Shown in pieces: positions 1 to 8,785 of a stretch of DNA of 64,000 nt. Positions within the stretch are counted from its first letter, which is position 1; each line of letters starts with the position of its first letter. The DNA comes from Psychrobacillus sp042885655 (GTDB lineage: Bacteria; Bacillota; Bacilli; Bacillales_A; Planococcaceae). Location of the stretch: NCBI RefSeq assembly GCF_042885655.1, contig NZ_JBHVRO010000010.1, forward strand, positions 101,171 through 165,170, given 5' to 3'. The notes under the pieces were generated by a model, which did no database searches, was not told where the DNA came from, and worked only from the letters and a program-made list of their open reading frames with translations. The translations under genes were made by a program, and so were the position numbers.

Positions 1-102
1 TCAATGATAAAATGATGAAGATGTATATCATAAAAAACAGCGTTGAGAAATTTTAACAGAATAACAGAACCGGATTAATGTATTGAAAATAGGGGGTACT
101 GT

Positions 103-615
103 ATGGAAATAGTATACGAAACGGATCGTTTGTATTTATGTGTTTTTGAGGATAATCATTTAGAGTACGTTAAACAATTTTGGGGTGATGAAGAAGTAAT
201 GGCATTATGTGATGGCGCTACCTCCCATGGTAAATTACTGCAAGTTTTAGAAGGTTATCGTAAATGTCATGAAGTGAATGGTTTATCGGTATATGCTGTA
301 AAAGAAAAAGAAACAAATGAAGTTCTTGGTTCCGCTGGATTTAATGTGACAAGTTCAGTAAATGAAGTAGAATTAATCTATCACTTTAGTAAAAATTCTT
401 GGGGAAAAGGCTATGCAACGGAAGCTGCAAAAGCTTGTTTGGAACTAGCTAGAAATCACGGGAAAGTTCATCTCGTTACTGCTTCTGCAAGCCCTAAAAA
501 TAATGGCTCCTTAAAAATTTTAGAAAAGATTGGTTTTACTTTTAAAGGAATGAAATGGTTTGATGATACGGAGCAAGAAGAGCCTTATTATGAATACGAT
601 ATAGCTACTATCTAA
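103..615 (+). CDS. GNAT-family N-acetyltransferase (RimJ/RimL-like)
   Basis: This 170-residue protein fits a single GNAT domain that transfers acetyl from acetyl-CoA to an amine. The acetyl-CoA-binding loop is visible as W100-GKGYATEA, the usual [Q/R/W]GxGxA turn followed by a helix, and the C-terminal half has the NxxSLKILEKIGF pattern typical of RimJ/RimL-type enzymes. The ATG follows a strong ribosome site (AGGGGG, about 6 nt upstream). It stands alone on the plus strand and is followed by a tiny membrane-protein ORF in the same direction. The substrate (ribosomal protein N-terminus, antibiotic or small molecule) cannot be read from the sequence. Confidence 0.85.
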   Translation: MEIVYETDRLYLCVFEDNHLEYVKQFWGDEEVMALCDGATSHGKLLQVLEGYRKCHEVNGLSVYAVKEKETNEVLGSAGFNVTSSVNEVELIYHFSKNSWGKGYATEAAKACLELARNHGKVHLVTASASPKNNGSLKILEKIGFTFKGMKWFDDTEQEEPYYEYDIATI

Positions 616-652
616 CGAGTATTGAAAATTTGAGCAATAGGGAGTGAATGGT

Positions 653-814
653 TTGATCGCACTTGCATATATAGTGCCAACAATCATTGCTATATTTTTT
701 GCAGGATTTTATGCACCTCTAATTGGAGTAGTTGTTGGAGTTGTTATACATATAGTCGTTTTGTTAACTAGAATATCAAATAAATTGGATGATATTTCTA
801 ATAAGTTAAACTAA
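653..814 (+). CDS. Small membrane protein, unknown
   Basis: A 53-codon frame starts at TTG with a well placed GGAG seven bases upstream. The product has one long hydrophobic stretch or a hairpin of two (roughly residues 2-20 and 22-38), then a short polar tail (TRISNKLDDISNKLN). I do not recognise the family. It lies 37 bp after the acetyltransferase stop and could share its transcript. A hairpin with a T-run follows at 864-903. The ribosome site, composition and terminator support a real gene, but I have no homology. Confidence 0.5.
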   Translation: MIALAYIVPTIIAIFFAGFYAPLIGVVVGVVIHIVVLLTRISNKLDDISNKLN

Positions 815-863
815 TTTATGTGCAATTATTATTTGCCGATCCCCTAAATGATCAATTATTAAA

Positions 864-903
864 TACTGCAAACAAATACATACTTTTGTCTGCAGCATTT
901 TTC
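864..903 (+). terminator. Rho-independent terminator
   Basis: The arms ACTGCAAACAAA (864-875) and TTTTGTCTGCAGC are nearly complementary (two G-T pairs) and are followed on the plus strand by a T-rich tract. It would end transcription of the acetyltransferase and small-ORF unit and separates it from the convergent flavoprotein gene. Confidence 0.65.
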
Positions 904-909
904 TGTTCA

Positions 910-1986
910 CTATTTATTTTTATTTAGTCTATTAGCTTCTTCTACGACCCGCTTAATAAGCACTTCTACAGTTTCTTTTCTAGCAAGTGCTGAATTTTGA
1001 CCAGACCATAAGGACATATATTCTTTATTGTTTTGGGCAGAAGAAGCTTTTCGAATTGATTGCGTTAGCACATTCTGAATTGGATAAACAGGAATAGAAG
1101 CTTCGTATTCTTGCATTTCCAATAAAAATTTGTTTTTAATTCCTCTAGCCCACTTACCAGAAAAGGCACGAGTTAATGCCGTAACATCACTTTTCGAATT
1201 AAGGATTGCTTCTTTATATATCGGATGTGCTCCACTCTCTTCACAAGTCAAGAATGCAGTGCCCATTTGAACAGCTTTAGCACCTAGGCACAAAGCTGCC
1301 ATTAGTCCCTTGCCATCCATTATGCCGCCGGCTGCAATAACAGGTATGCTTATATTCTTCACAACTTGTGGTACCAATGACATCAAGCCGATTAAACTTT
1401 CTTCGATGCCACTTATGAAGTTACCTCTATGCCCTCCTGCTTCACTTCCTTGCACTACAACTGCATCCATTCCAAGTCTTTCAATTGTAACCGCCTCTAC
1501 CAGTGTTGTAGCTGTACCAATTGAAAATATATTGTGTTGTTTTAACTTCTTCATTATATCTGATGTTGGTACTCCAAATGTAAAAGAACATATAGGAACC
1601 TTTTCTTCTATGATGACTTGTATTTGTTCCATATATGTATGAAATGACTTCTCCTTATTAGGAAGATTCACTTTTTCAATAGGTATATTCAATTCCTCAT
1701 AATAATGATTTAATAGTTCATTCACCATTACTATTTCATCATCTTTTAGTTCAAATTCGTTCGGCACAAATAAATTAACACCAAAATTATTGGATGTTAA
1801 CTGCTTTACCTCTCGTATCTGTTGGCGCAATTGATCTGCATCTAAATACCCTGCTCCAATCATTCCAAGAGCTCCATTATTGGAAACAGCTGCTACTAAT
1901 GTCGAAGTAGTAATTCCCCCCGCCATTGGAGCTTGAATAATTGGGTAATCTATATCTAACAATTTTGTAACATCATTTTTTAGCAT
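910..1986 (-). CDS. Nitronate monooxygenase / NPD-like FMN oxidoreductase
   Basis: The 358-residue protein has the 2-nitropropane dioxygenase TIM-barrel pattern: QAPMAGG at 18-24, the FMN/catalytic segment GSEAGGHRG at 180-188 with the conserved His, the phosphate-binding AAGGIMDG at about 218-225, and QMGTAFL at 240-246. Family members oxidise alkyl nitronates such as propionate 3-nitronate using FMN and O2, or are enoyl-ACP reductases of the FabK type. FabK is an alternative, but the lone context favours nitronate monooxygenase. An AAAGGAG site precedes the ATG. The gene starts immediately downstream of the decayed Nudix gene, whose ancestral stop (1993-1995) lies within this ribosome-binding region. 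Confidence 0.85.
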   Translation of the reverse strand: MLKNDVTKLLDIDYPIIQAPMAGGITTSTLVAAVSNNGALGMIGAGYLDADQLRQQIREVKQLTSNNFGVNLFVPNEFELKDDEIVMVNELLNHYYEELNIPIEKVNLPNKEKSFHTYMEQIQVIIEEKVPICSFTFGVPTSDIMKKLKQHNIFSIGTATTLVEAVTIERLGMDAVVVQGSEAGGHRGNFISGIEESLIGLMSLVPQVVKNISIPVIAAGGIMDGKGLMAALCLGAKAVQMGTAFLTCEESGAHPIYKEAILNSKSDVTALTRAFSGKWARGIKNKFLLEMQEYEASIPVYPIQNVLTQSIRKASSAQNNKEYMSLWSGQNSALARKETVEVLIKRVVEEANRLNKNK

Positions 1987-1992
1987 ATCAAT

Positions 1993-2442
1993 CTACTCCT
2001 TTTTGACTTTCCACTTTGGATAGTAATTTGCTTCTAAATCTAAGTTATTTGTTCTTATTCATTCAAATGCTTTCAATACTAATGGCGAGGCATTTTCAGC
2101 CGAAATCTCATCCTCTGAAACCCATACTGCTCCAAGTGAATCCTGCCCCTCAAAATTTTCGGGTTTTATTAGACGCCCCCCTATTTGCTTCACTAAATAA
2201 TATACTGCAATATGGTGAACATCTGTCAAACCTCTCCAATCCGAAGCAAGCATGAAATCGGTAATGCCTATATTTTTAATAATTTCGACCTCAAATCCAG
2301 TTTCCTCTAAAAACTCTCTTTTCATGGCAACTACTAAACTTTCTCTATCTTCCAAACTGCCTCCCGGTAGGTCATAACGATTTATGTAAGGACCACCGTT
2401 TTTATATATTACAAGTAGCTTACCATTTTGTACACATATACC
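1993..2442 (-). pseudogene. Nudix hydrolase, broken by two nonsense codons
   Basis: On the minus strand the frame from about 2442 to 1993 reads as a Nudix hydrolase: GICVQNGKLLVI, then LPGGSLEDRESL and the Nudix box core REFLEETGFEV. A TAA at 2443-2445 lies directly before GICVQ in the same frame, so no start codon precedes the first beta strand; the only in-frame initiator downstream is a TTG inside the Nudix box. A TGA at 2059-2061 interrupts the C-terminus after LKAFE. If it is read as Trp (TGG to TGA), 21 further sensible codons follow to a TAG at 1993-1995 (IRTNNLDLEANYYPKWKV...). The gene is therefore degraded at both ends. Sequence error could explain one stop but hardly both. Confidence 0.75.
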
Positions 2443-2868
2443 TTAAACACCAAATGCACGGCCACATGTAAGTGCATCTTCTAATTCATCTTCATCAAGT
2501 ACAATAATTTCTCCAGAAGGTAATACAACAACATCTAAGAATAAATCGTCCCACCATGGAACATCTTTTTCTATTCCGATTTGATAACAAATATCTATAT
2601 ACCATTGCACAATTTCACCATTTTCATCGAACATCGTTGTTAATGAGTAATTTTTGTCTGTTGGAAAGTGTTGCATCCACGTATATCCATCATCTACAAT
2701 ACATAATCTTTTCTCTCCATACTGAACAAATAACGGTTCTGTCACTTGAGTTAATTTTAATAGAGATATAGTTCCAATAAATTCTTCTTTCTCTACGTAG
2801 GTTTGTACATACTCTCTTTTAATAATCCTCTTCCAATCCGTACGATCTCCATATCTTCTTTTTAACAT
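2443..2868 (-). CDS. DUF402 family protein, C-terminally truncated
   Basis: The N-terminal 130 residues fit the DUF402 fold (nucleoside tri/diphosphate phosphatase-like beta barrel): WKRIIKREYVQTYV, then VQWYIDICYQIG and PWWDDLFLDVVVLPSG, ending in the acidic LDEDELEDAL. Relatives I remember continue for some 40 residues of helix after that point. Here the protein stops at 141 residues with an unrelated tail TCGRAFGV, immediately followed in frame by Nudix sequence. This suggests a deletion that joined the two genes. The acidic residues thought to bind metal are retained, so partial activity is possible. ATG with an AAAGGGG site. Confidence 0.65.
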   Translation of the reverse strand: MLKRRYGDRTDWKRIIKREYVQTYVEKEEFIGTISLLKLTQVTEPLFVQYGEKRLCIVDDGYTWMQHFPTDKNYSLTTMFDENGEIVQWYIDICYQIGIEKDVPWWDDLFLDVVVLPSGEIIVLDEDELEDALTCGRAFGV

Positions 2869-2880
2869 TCAAAGTCCCCT

Positions 2881-3114
2881 TTATTTTTTTCGCTCATTTC
2901 CCCTTTTAAAATTTCCAGTGATTTTTGCTAAAATTAATTGCTCCTCTTTTTCATCTTTAGCATCATTTATTCTTTTTAAAAACTTTTCAGTTTCTTTTCC
3001 TTTTAATATTTTTACTTGTTTCCCGTAATATCCAAGAAAGACCGAATTATCTTTGGTCATTTTATAACTAAAAGGGCTATCATCTAACTTATTTCTTTTA
3101 TCAATATTGTCCAC
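2881..3114 (-). CDS. Conserved small hypothetical protein
   Basis: A 77-residue soluble, highly charged protein starts at GTG behind a GGAG site. The pattern SPFSYKMTKDNSVFLGYYGKQVKILKGKETEKFLKRI followed by AKITGNFKRGNE resembles a short uncharacterised Bacillaceae family that I remember only as hypothetical. The basic C-terminus could contact nucleic acid. It lies 12 bp upstream of the DUF402 gene and is probably co-transcribed with it. No function can be given. Confidence 0.6.
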   Translation of the reverse strand: MDNIDKRNKLDDSPFSYKMTKDNSVFLGYYGKQVKILKGKETEKFLKRINDAKDEKEEQLILAKITGNFKRGNERKK

Positions 3115-3139
3115 TATTAGATCTCCTTTACTTATTGAT

Positions 3140-3305
3140 CTATTGTTGAAATATGTATGGGACGGATGATTTTCTATATAAACATTATAAATAAAGCATG
3201 TTCTCCCTTATGTTCAAACTTTACAATTATTGATACAACTTCTCCTACCTTTACTTTAACCTCACGAATAAGAGCTTGTTCCAAGGTCTCCCCTTCTTCT
3301 ATAAT
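3140..3305 (-). pseudogene. Second Nudix hydrolase relic
   Basis: No open gene exists here, but the minus strand encodes EEGETLEQALIREVK (part of a Nudix box), then, after an apparent loss of the EETG residues, VKVGEVVSI...KGEHALFIMF and a stop. A shifted frame gives SSVPYIFQQ and a stop, resembling the usual C-terminus of the same family. An in-frame TAA lies just upstream (3306-3308). It therefore looks like a Nudix gene reduced by two internal deletions to about 165 bp. The call rests on recognising motif fragments by eye. Confidence 0.5.
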
Positions 3306-3467
3306 TTAAATTATAACAGACTATCTTTTCTGAATTTTGTATTATTTTATTAGAACTAGTTTATTTTACCAAAAGTATTTATATACTACGAAAATCAGTT
3401 ACAATATTCAAAGGTGTTAACTTCAATATGTATGGTAATTAAATTTACCTTAGAAGGAGAATTTCTT

Positions 3468-4607
3468 TTGAAAGTACAAGTATTATTAAAAGGTTATAAT
3501 TTTTTGTTTTTTGGTTTACTTGCACTCTTTATTCCATTTTTACCTGTTTATTTGGGTGAACGAGGTTTATCAGCAAGTGAAATAGGTTTAATTATTGGAA
3601 CCGGTGGAGTTGTGACATTGATTGCACAACCATTATGGGGGTTTATAACCGATAAGACTAAGACGATTCGTAAGGTAATGCTACTACTCGTTTTTTTAAC
3701 AGCTGTTTTCGGTTACTTTTTATTTAATGTGGATAACTTCGTGTTCCTTGTTATTTTTGCGCTATTAGTTTATTTCTTCCTAATGCCACTTGACCCACTG
3801 ACAGAAAGCCTTAATTTTACCGTTTCTGAAATGGAGCGCGTCAGTTATGGATCCATCCGAACATATGGAGCATTAGGCTTTGCGGTGTTATCCTTAATAG
3901 TTGGCTTTGCAATGGATCATTTCGGTATGAGCAGTGTGTCTATTTTATTTGTTATATTGGGGCTCATTTCATTTGGCATTGTTTGGCGTATGCCCGATGT
4001 ACAAGCTTCTTCAAAACCAGTGACAATGGCAGGACTAAAACAAGTGTTAAGAAATAAAGAAATGCTTTTGTTTTTAGCTTTGGTATTTATTAGTTCCATA
4101 CCTGCACGTATGAACGATACATTTTTAGGTATTCATATTCGAGCACTTGGAGGGGATACTTCCTTAGTTGGAATCGCCTTTTTCTTATCCGCTACAAGTG
4201 AAATTATAATATTCGCATTAAGCTTTTGGTGGCTCCGAAAAGGAAAAGAGCTTGAAATTATTACTGTTGCAACATTCTTCTATTTTATACGCTTTGTAGC
4301 ATCGGCATTTGTTACAAGCCCTATCGCTCTAACCTTTGTACAACTATTACAGATGATTACTTTTCCTATTTTTTATACTGCTGCGATTCAATACTTATAT
4401 CAAATTATGCCAAAAGAATGGCGTGCTACTGGACAAACTGTTCTCGCACTCTTATTTTTTGGACTATCAAGTATAATCGCCTCTTATGCTGGAGGATATA
4501 TTTATAAAGAATTAGGTGGACATTCGTTTTATTTCATTATTTCCATTATGTCTTTTATTGGTGTACTTTTTGGTATCGTACTGACTATTCGTAAAAGAAG
4601 AATATAG
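3468..4607 (+). CDS. MFS transporter (MFS_1-like / LacY-type)
   Basis: A 379-residue protein with about 12 hydrophobic segments. The first half has GERGLSASEIGLIIGTGGVVTLIAQPLWGFITDKTK, the family's loop 2-3 signature (GxLxD-type motif as GFITDKTK), and the middle loop holds the polar stretch around residues 180-200. It resembles the nucleoside/3-phenylpropionate-type MFS_1-like branch of proton symporters. I start it at the TTG at 3468 because GAAGGAG lies eight bases upstream; the in-frame GTG at 3414 has no such site. It stands alone, and the 20-bp repeat array follows its stop. The substrate is unknown. Confidence 0.8.
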   Translation: MKVQVLLKGYNFLFFGLLALFIPFLPVYLGERGLSASEIGLIIGTGGVVTLIAQPLWGFITDKTKTIRKVMLLLVFLTAVFGYFLFNVDNFVFLVIFALLVYFFLMPLDPLTESLNFTVSEMERVSYGSIRTYGALGFAVLSLIVGFAMDHFGMSSVSILFVILGLISFGIVWRMPDVQASSKPVTMAGLKQVLRNKEMLLFLALVFISSIPARMNDTFLGIHIRALGGDTSLVGIAFFLSATSEIIIFALSFWWLRKGKELEIITVATFFYFIRFVASAFVTSPIALTFVQLLQMITFPIFYTAAIQYLYQIMPKEWRATGQTVLALLFFGLSSIIASYAGGYIYKELGGHSFYFIISIMSFIGVLFGIVLTIRKRRI

Positions 4608-4650
4608 TTTAATGTACTTAAATGGGTAGCCCAGCCAGCTATAAGAATAT

Positions 4651-4842
4651 TTCTATTCGGTCTCATTTTTTTCTATTCGGTCAGAAATTTTTCTATCTGG
4701 TCACATTTTTTTCTATGCGGTCAGAAGTTTTTCTATCCGGTCAGAAGTTTTTCTATCCGGTCAGAAGTTTTTCTATCCGGTCATATTTTTTTCTATCCGG
4801 TCAGAAATTTTTCTATCCGGTCACATTTTTTATTCGGTAACA
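4651..4842. repeat. Nine tandem 20-bp units plus a partial copy
   Basis: From 4651 to 4830 the sequence consists of nine consecutive units of exactly 20 bp, consensus TTCTATCCGGTCAGAAGTTT, followed by a degenerate tenth. The CTATNCGGTC core is nearly invariant. The second half alternates between an AGAARTTT form and a CATTTTTT form. Because 20 is not a multiple of three, the array is not coding. It sits between the stop of the MFS gene and the terminator shared with pheT. Confidence 0.95.
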
Positions 4843-4855
4843 AATTTAGACACAT

Positions 4856-4896
4856 AAAAGAGTAGCACCAGTAATTGGTGCTACTCTTTTTTTTAT
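4856..4896. terminator. Bidirectional terminator after pheT
   Basis: Perfect 15-bp arms (4856-4870 and 4876-4890) flank a five-base loop, with Ts following on both strands. It ends pheST from the right and can stop plus-strand transcripts from the MFS gene. Confidence 0.9.
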
Positions 4897-4899
4897 TTA

Positions 4900-7311
4900 C
4901 TATCCTCTTAACTCCGCTCCTGCTTGTTCTGCAAGTGCTTTTAATACTTTGTTATGTGCATTTACTACTTCTTCATCTGTCAGTGTACGTTCTGGATCGA
5001 AGTATGTTAGGGAGAATGCAACCGATTTTTTACCTGGCTCCATTTTTTCTCCTTCATATAGGTCGAATAGATGTACACCTTTTAATAATCTTCCGCCTGA
5101 TAATTGGATAATTGCTTGCAGTTCGCCGGCTGCTTTTTCACTGTCTACAACTAATGCAATATCACGTGTGATTGATGGGAATTTAGAAACTGGAGCATAA
5201 TATAATGCATCCACTTCTTTGTTTAATACTTTAGCTAAATTCATTTCCACTACATACGTTTCTTTCAAATCACGTGCTTTTTGCTCAGATGGGTGTAATT
5301 GTCCAATAAGTCCAATTTCTTCTCCAGCTAATTTTATCAAAGCAGTACGTCCTGGATGTAATCCGTCTACTACAGTGCGTTCAAAAGTAAGCTCTTTTGA
5401 GTGACCGAGTAAGCCCATTAATCCTTCAATGATTCCTTTTAATACGAAGAAATCAACTGCTTTTTTCTCACCCTGCCAGCTATGATCTACCCATTTACCT
5501 GCGATTACTGCAGCTAAATGCTCCTGTTCGTGTGGTAAGCCTGATTCTGTTTCTCCTAAGAAAACAGATCCTACTTCATAAAGAGCAACGGTTTCAGCTT
5601 GGCGTGCAGTATTGTATGTCACAGCTTCCAGTAAATGCGGAATTAAACTTTGACGAAGGATGCTTCTTTCCTCGCTCATCGGCATTAATAATTCAGTTAC
5701 AGGAGCAGTTTCTAATGCAAACTTCTGAGACATTTCTTTTGATGTTAAAGAATACGTAATTGCTTGATAAAGACCTGCACCTTCTAAATAAGCACGAACT
5801 TGGCGACGTTTAGCTTGATATGAAGTTAAGCCACCTGGTTTGGACTCTTCCACTGGTAACGTCATTGGAATTTCATCATACCCGTACATACGAGCAATTT
5901 CTTCCACAATATCCTCTGGGATTTTAATATCTTGACGACGAGTTGGTGCTTTAATATACAAATAGCCATTTGCTGCTTGGTAATCAAATTTTAATCTTGT
6001 TAGAATAGAAGTCATGTCTTCTAACGAAATTTTCATACCTAATCGATTATTAATAAAATCTGGTGATACTACTACTTCAAAAGGAGTTTTGTCTAACTCA
6101 TCTACTAAAACAGAACCAGCTAGAACTTCTCCACCTGCAAGCTCAGCAAGAAGACTTGCTGCACGCTCCGCAGCTAAAATGACACGATTTGGATCTACAC
6201 CTTTTTCAAAACGAGCACTCGCATCACTGCGTAAGTTGTGATCTTTTGACGTTTGACGAACTGATCCACTAGCAAAATATGCAGACTCAATCACAACAGT
6301 CGTTGTTCCATCGTGCACTTCCGAATTAGCTCCACCCATTACACCAGCAATTGCAACTGGCACTTTACCATTTGTAATTACTAAATGATTCGACTTAAGT
6401 GTACGTTCTTGATCGTCAAGAGTTACAATTTTTTCTCCTTCATTTGCAAGACGAACGACAATTTCCTTTGTTTCTAATCGTTCATAATCGAACGCATGAA
6501 GTGGTTGGCCGTATTCCATTAATACGTAGTTCGTGATATCGACTACGTTATTATGTGGACGAACACCTGCTGCCATAAGGCGATGCTGTAACCATAGTGG
6601 CGATTCTTTTACAACTACATTTTTCACTACTTTTGCTACATACATTGGATTTTCTTCGATTGCATCGATTCGTAAATTTAAGTAATCTGATGCTTTCTCA
6701 TTGCTTTCTCCGTATGTTGCTTCTGGATATTTCATATCCTCCGATAAGATAGCTCCAACTTCGTAAGCTACACCAAGCATACTAAGTGCATCGGAGCGGT
6801 TAGGAGTTAAGCCAAGTTCAAGAATGGTATCTTCTAATCCAAGTAGTGAAAGTGCACTTTCCCCAGGAGTTGCTGTTTCCGGAAGTACATAAATACCTTC
6901 TGCATATGCTTTAGGAACTAGACGTCCTTCTATTCCTAACTCTTGAAGAGAGCAAATCATTCCGTTCGACTCTTCCCCGCGAAGTTTTGCTTTTTTAATT
7001 TTTATTCCACCTGGAAGTACTGCTCCTGGACGAGCCACGATTACTTTTTGACCAACTGCAACGTTTGGAGCTCCACAAATAATTTGTGTTGTTTCTTCCC
7101 CAACGTCCACTTGGCAAATATTTAGTTTGTCTGCTTCTGGATGCTTCACTTTTTCTTTCACGTACCCAACAACTACATTCGTCATTCCTTGCGTACGATC
7201 TATTACTGCATCGACTTCAATACCTGAACGAGTAATTTTTTCACCCAATTCTTTTGGATCAAGCCCTTGTGTATTCACATATTCTGCTAACCATTTCGTA
7301 GAAACTAACAT
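4900..7311 (-). CDS. pheT: Phenylalanyl-tRNA synthetase beta subunit
   Basis: The 803-residue protein charges tRNA-Phe together with PheS as an alpha2-beta2 enzyme. An N-terminal tRNA-binding domain (VVVGYVKEKVKHPEADKL, about 46-64) is followed by B3/B4 editing (LTPNRSDALSMLG and HNNVVDITNYVLMEYGQPLHAFD), B5, and the C-terminal ferredoxin-fold anticodon-binding domain starting near YAPVSKFPSITRDIALVVD. Length and order match the bacterial family. It starts 12 bp after the pheS stop, with AAGGAGG before the ATG, so the two are translated from one T-box-controlled mRNA. Confidence 0.97.
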   Translation of the reverse strand: MLVSTKWLAEYVNTQGLDPKELGEKITRSGIEVDAVIDRTQGMTNVVVGYVKEKVKHPEADKLNICQVDVGEETTQIICGAPNVAVGQKVIVARPGAVLPGGIKIKKAKLRGEESNGMICSLQELGIEGRLVPKAYAEGIYVLPETATPGESALSLLGLEDTILELGLTPNRSDALSMLGVAYEVGAILSEDMKYPEATYGESNEKASDYLNLRIDAIEENPMYVAKVVKNVVVKESPLWLQHRLMAAGVRPHNNVVDITNYVLMEYGQPLHAFDYERLETKEIVVRLANEGEKIVTLDDQERTLKSNHLVITNGKVPVAIAGVMGGANSEVHDGTTTVVIESAYFASGSVRQTSKDHNLRSDASARFEKGVDPNRVILAAERAASLLAELAGGEVLAGSVLVDELDKTPFEVVVSPDFINNRLGMKISLEDMTSILTRLKFDYQAANGYLYIKAPTRRQDIKIPEDIVEEIARMYGYDEIPMTLPVEESKPGGLTSYQAKRRQVRAYLEGAGLYQAITYSLTSKEMSQKFALETAPVTELLMPMSEERSILRQSLIPHLLEAVTYNTARQAETVALYEVGSVFLGETESGLPHEQEHLAAVIAGKWVDHSWQGEKKAVDFFVLKGIIEGLMGLLGHSKELTFERTVVDGLHPGRTALIKLAGEEIGLIGQLHPSEQKARDLKETYVVEMNLAKVLNKEVDALYYAPVSKFPSITRDIALVVDSEKAAGELQAIIQLSGGRLLKGVHLFDLYEGEKMEPGKKSVAFSLTYFDPERTLTDEEVVNAHNKVLKALAEQAGAELRG

Positions 7312-7323
7312 GTCATTTCCTCC

Positions 7324-8361
7324 TTACACTTCTGATCGGTGGAATTGCGATAAGAAACGCACATCATTCGTATAGAAATGACGAATATCTTCCACTCCAT
7401 ATTTCAACATTGCGATACGTTCTGGACCCATACCAAATGCAAATCCAGATAGTTTTTTCGAATCATAGCCAGCCATTTCAAGTACGTTTGGATGAACCAT
7501 TCCAGCACCTAGAATTTCAATCCACCCTGTTTTCTTACATACGTTACAGCCACTGCCGCCACATTTGAAGCAAGAAATATCCATTTCAACAGATGGCTCT
7601 GTGAATGGGAAAAAGCTTGGGCGTAGACGAATTTCACGATCGTCACCAAACATTTTCTTTGCAAATACAGAAAGTGTTCCTTTTAAATCACTCATGCGAA
7701 TATTTTCGCCAATAACAAGTCCTTCGATTTGCGTGAATTGATGTGAATGTGTCGCATCATCATTGTCACGACGGTAAACTTTACCTGGGCAAATGATTTT
7801 AATCGGCTTACCTTCTTTTGCTTCCATCGTACGGGCTTGAACTGGTGATGTATGTGTACGAAGTAAAATATCTTCCGAAATATAGAAAGAATCCTGCATA
7901 TCACGAGCTGGATGTCCTTTTGGTAAGTTTAATGCTTCGAAATTGTAGTAATCTTTCTCTACTTCTGGACCTTCCGCAATTTCATAGCCCATACTAATAA
8001 ATAAATCTTCAATCTCCTCAACAACACGAGTAAGTGGATGATGATTTCCTGTTTTCACAGGGCGACCTGGTAAAGTAACATCGATCGATTCTTTCGCTAA
8101 TTGTTCTTGGATTGCTTGCTCTTGAAGTAATGTCATGCGAGCCTCTAACACTTCTGTTACCTCTTCACGCACTACATTGACAAGTGCCCCCATTTTCGGA
8201 CGTTCTTCTGCAGGAAGTTTACCCATTCCTTTTAATAAGTCCGTAATCGGTCCCTTTTTCCCTAAATAAGCAACACGTACATCATTTAATTCTTTCACAT
8301 TCATTGAAGCTTCGATCTTTTGTAACGCTTCTTCTTTTAACTGTTGAAGTTGTGCTTCCAT
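7324..8361 (-). CDS. pheS: Phenylalanyl-tRNA synthetase alpha subunit
   Basis: The 345-residue catalytic subunit has an N-terminal coiled coil (about 1-85) and a class II core with LRTHTSPVQAR (motif 2 region), HQFTQIEGLVIGENI, FFPFTEPSVE and GFAFGMGPERIAMLKYG (motif 3). A short Cys cluster (CFKCGGSGCNVCKKTGW) lies in the core, as in Gram-positive PheS. It is the first gene of pheS-pheT and is preceded by a T-box leader and promoter, so its expression should respond to uncharged tRNA-Phe. Confidence 0.97.
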   Translation of the reverse strand: MEAQLQQLKEEALQKIEASMNVKELNDVRVAYLGKKGPITDLLKGMGKLPAEERPKMGALVNVVREEVTEVLEARMTLLQEQAIQEQLAKESIDVTLPGRPVKTGNHHPLTRVVEEIEDLFISMGYEIAEGPEVEKDYYNFEALNLPKGHPARDMQDSFYISEDILLRTHTSPVQARTMEAKEGKPIKIICPGKVYRRDNDDATHSHQFTQIEGLVIGENIRMSDLKGTLSVFAKKMFGDDREIRLRPSFFPFTEPSVEMDISCFKCGGSGCNVCKKTGWIEILGAGMVHPNVLEMAGYDSKKLSGFAFGMGPERIAMLKYGVEDIRHFYTNDVRFLSQFHRSEV

Positions 8362-8511
8362 GTTTTACATCCTCCTTATTCAAATTCGCCTTTGCGTAAT
8401 TGGTCCAAATTTTGCATCGAGCTCGCCTCGATTAACTATTTTACAAAATCTGTAACATCCGCCTGAGGGTCTATTTTCAATCAGCATGTTTCTGGATGAT
8501 TAAAATTAGTC

Positions 8512-8760
8512 AAAATAAAAACCCCGCCCCTATAAAAGGGACGAGGACTAATTTCGCGGTACCACCCTGATTATTGCACAATAATTAGTGCAATCACTCA
8601 ATTCGATTAACGGCTCTACACCGGCGCACCTTTACAGCAATTGCTGGTCCCGGTGGCAGCTAGCGGGGTGAACTTCTATATGCATTCTCTATTTACACTT
8701 TCAGTCTAGGTGTAAAATCCCTTTTTTCGAATCGTCATATATACTTTTCCCGATGACAGC
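8512..8760 (-). promoter_or_regulatory. T-box leader of pheST
   Basis: The minus strand carries the T-box core AGGGTGGTACCGCG (8555-8568), then a terminator hairpin (CCTCGTCCC pairing with GGGGCGGGG, about 8521-8547) and a T-run. Upstream lie several hairpins and a candidate specifier TTC (Phe) at 8670-8672. In T-box leaders uncharged tRNA pairs with the specifier and T-box bulge and opens the antiterminator. The match to pheS downstream makes the assignment secure; the exact specifier is inferred. Confidence 0.93.
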
Positions 8761-8785
8761 TTTTTCATTTATCAAATTACATTCT

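Noticed and set aside
3..56. Possible 3' end of an upstream gene at the left edge
   Set aside because: Only 17 codons are open before a stop, with no recognisable residues, so nothing can be supported.
910..1986. FabK enoyl-ACP reductase
   Set aside because: The barrel motifs are shared, but no fab gene is nearby and the GSEAGGHRG segment fits nitronate monooxygenase annotation equally or better. FabK is kept only as an alternative.
4651..4842. Possible CRISPR array or a 72-codon repetitive peptide
   Set aside because: Units are contiguous with no spacers and no cas genes are near. The 20-bp period changes reading frame every unit, so the open frame across it is chance.
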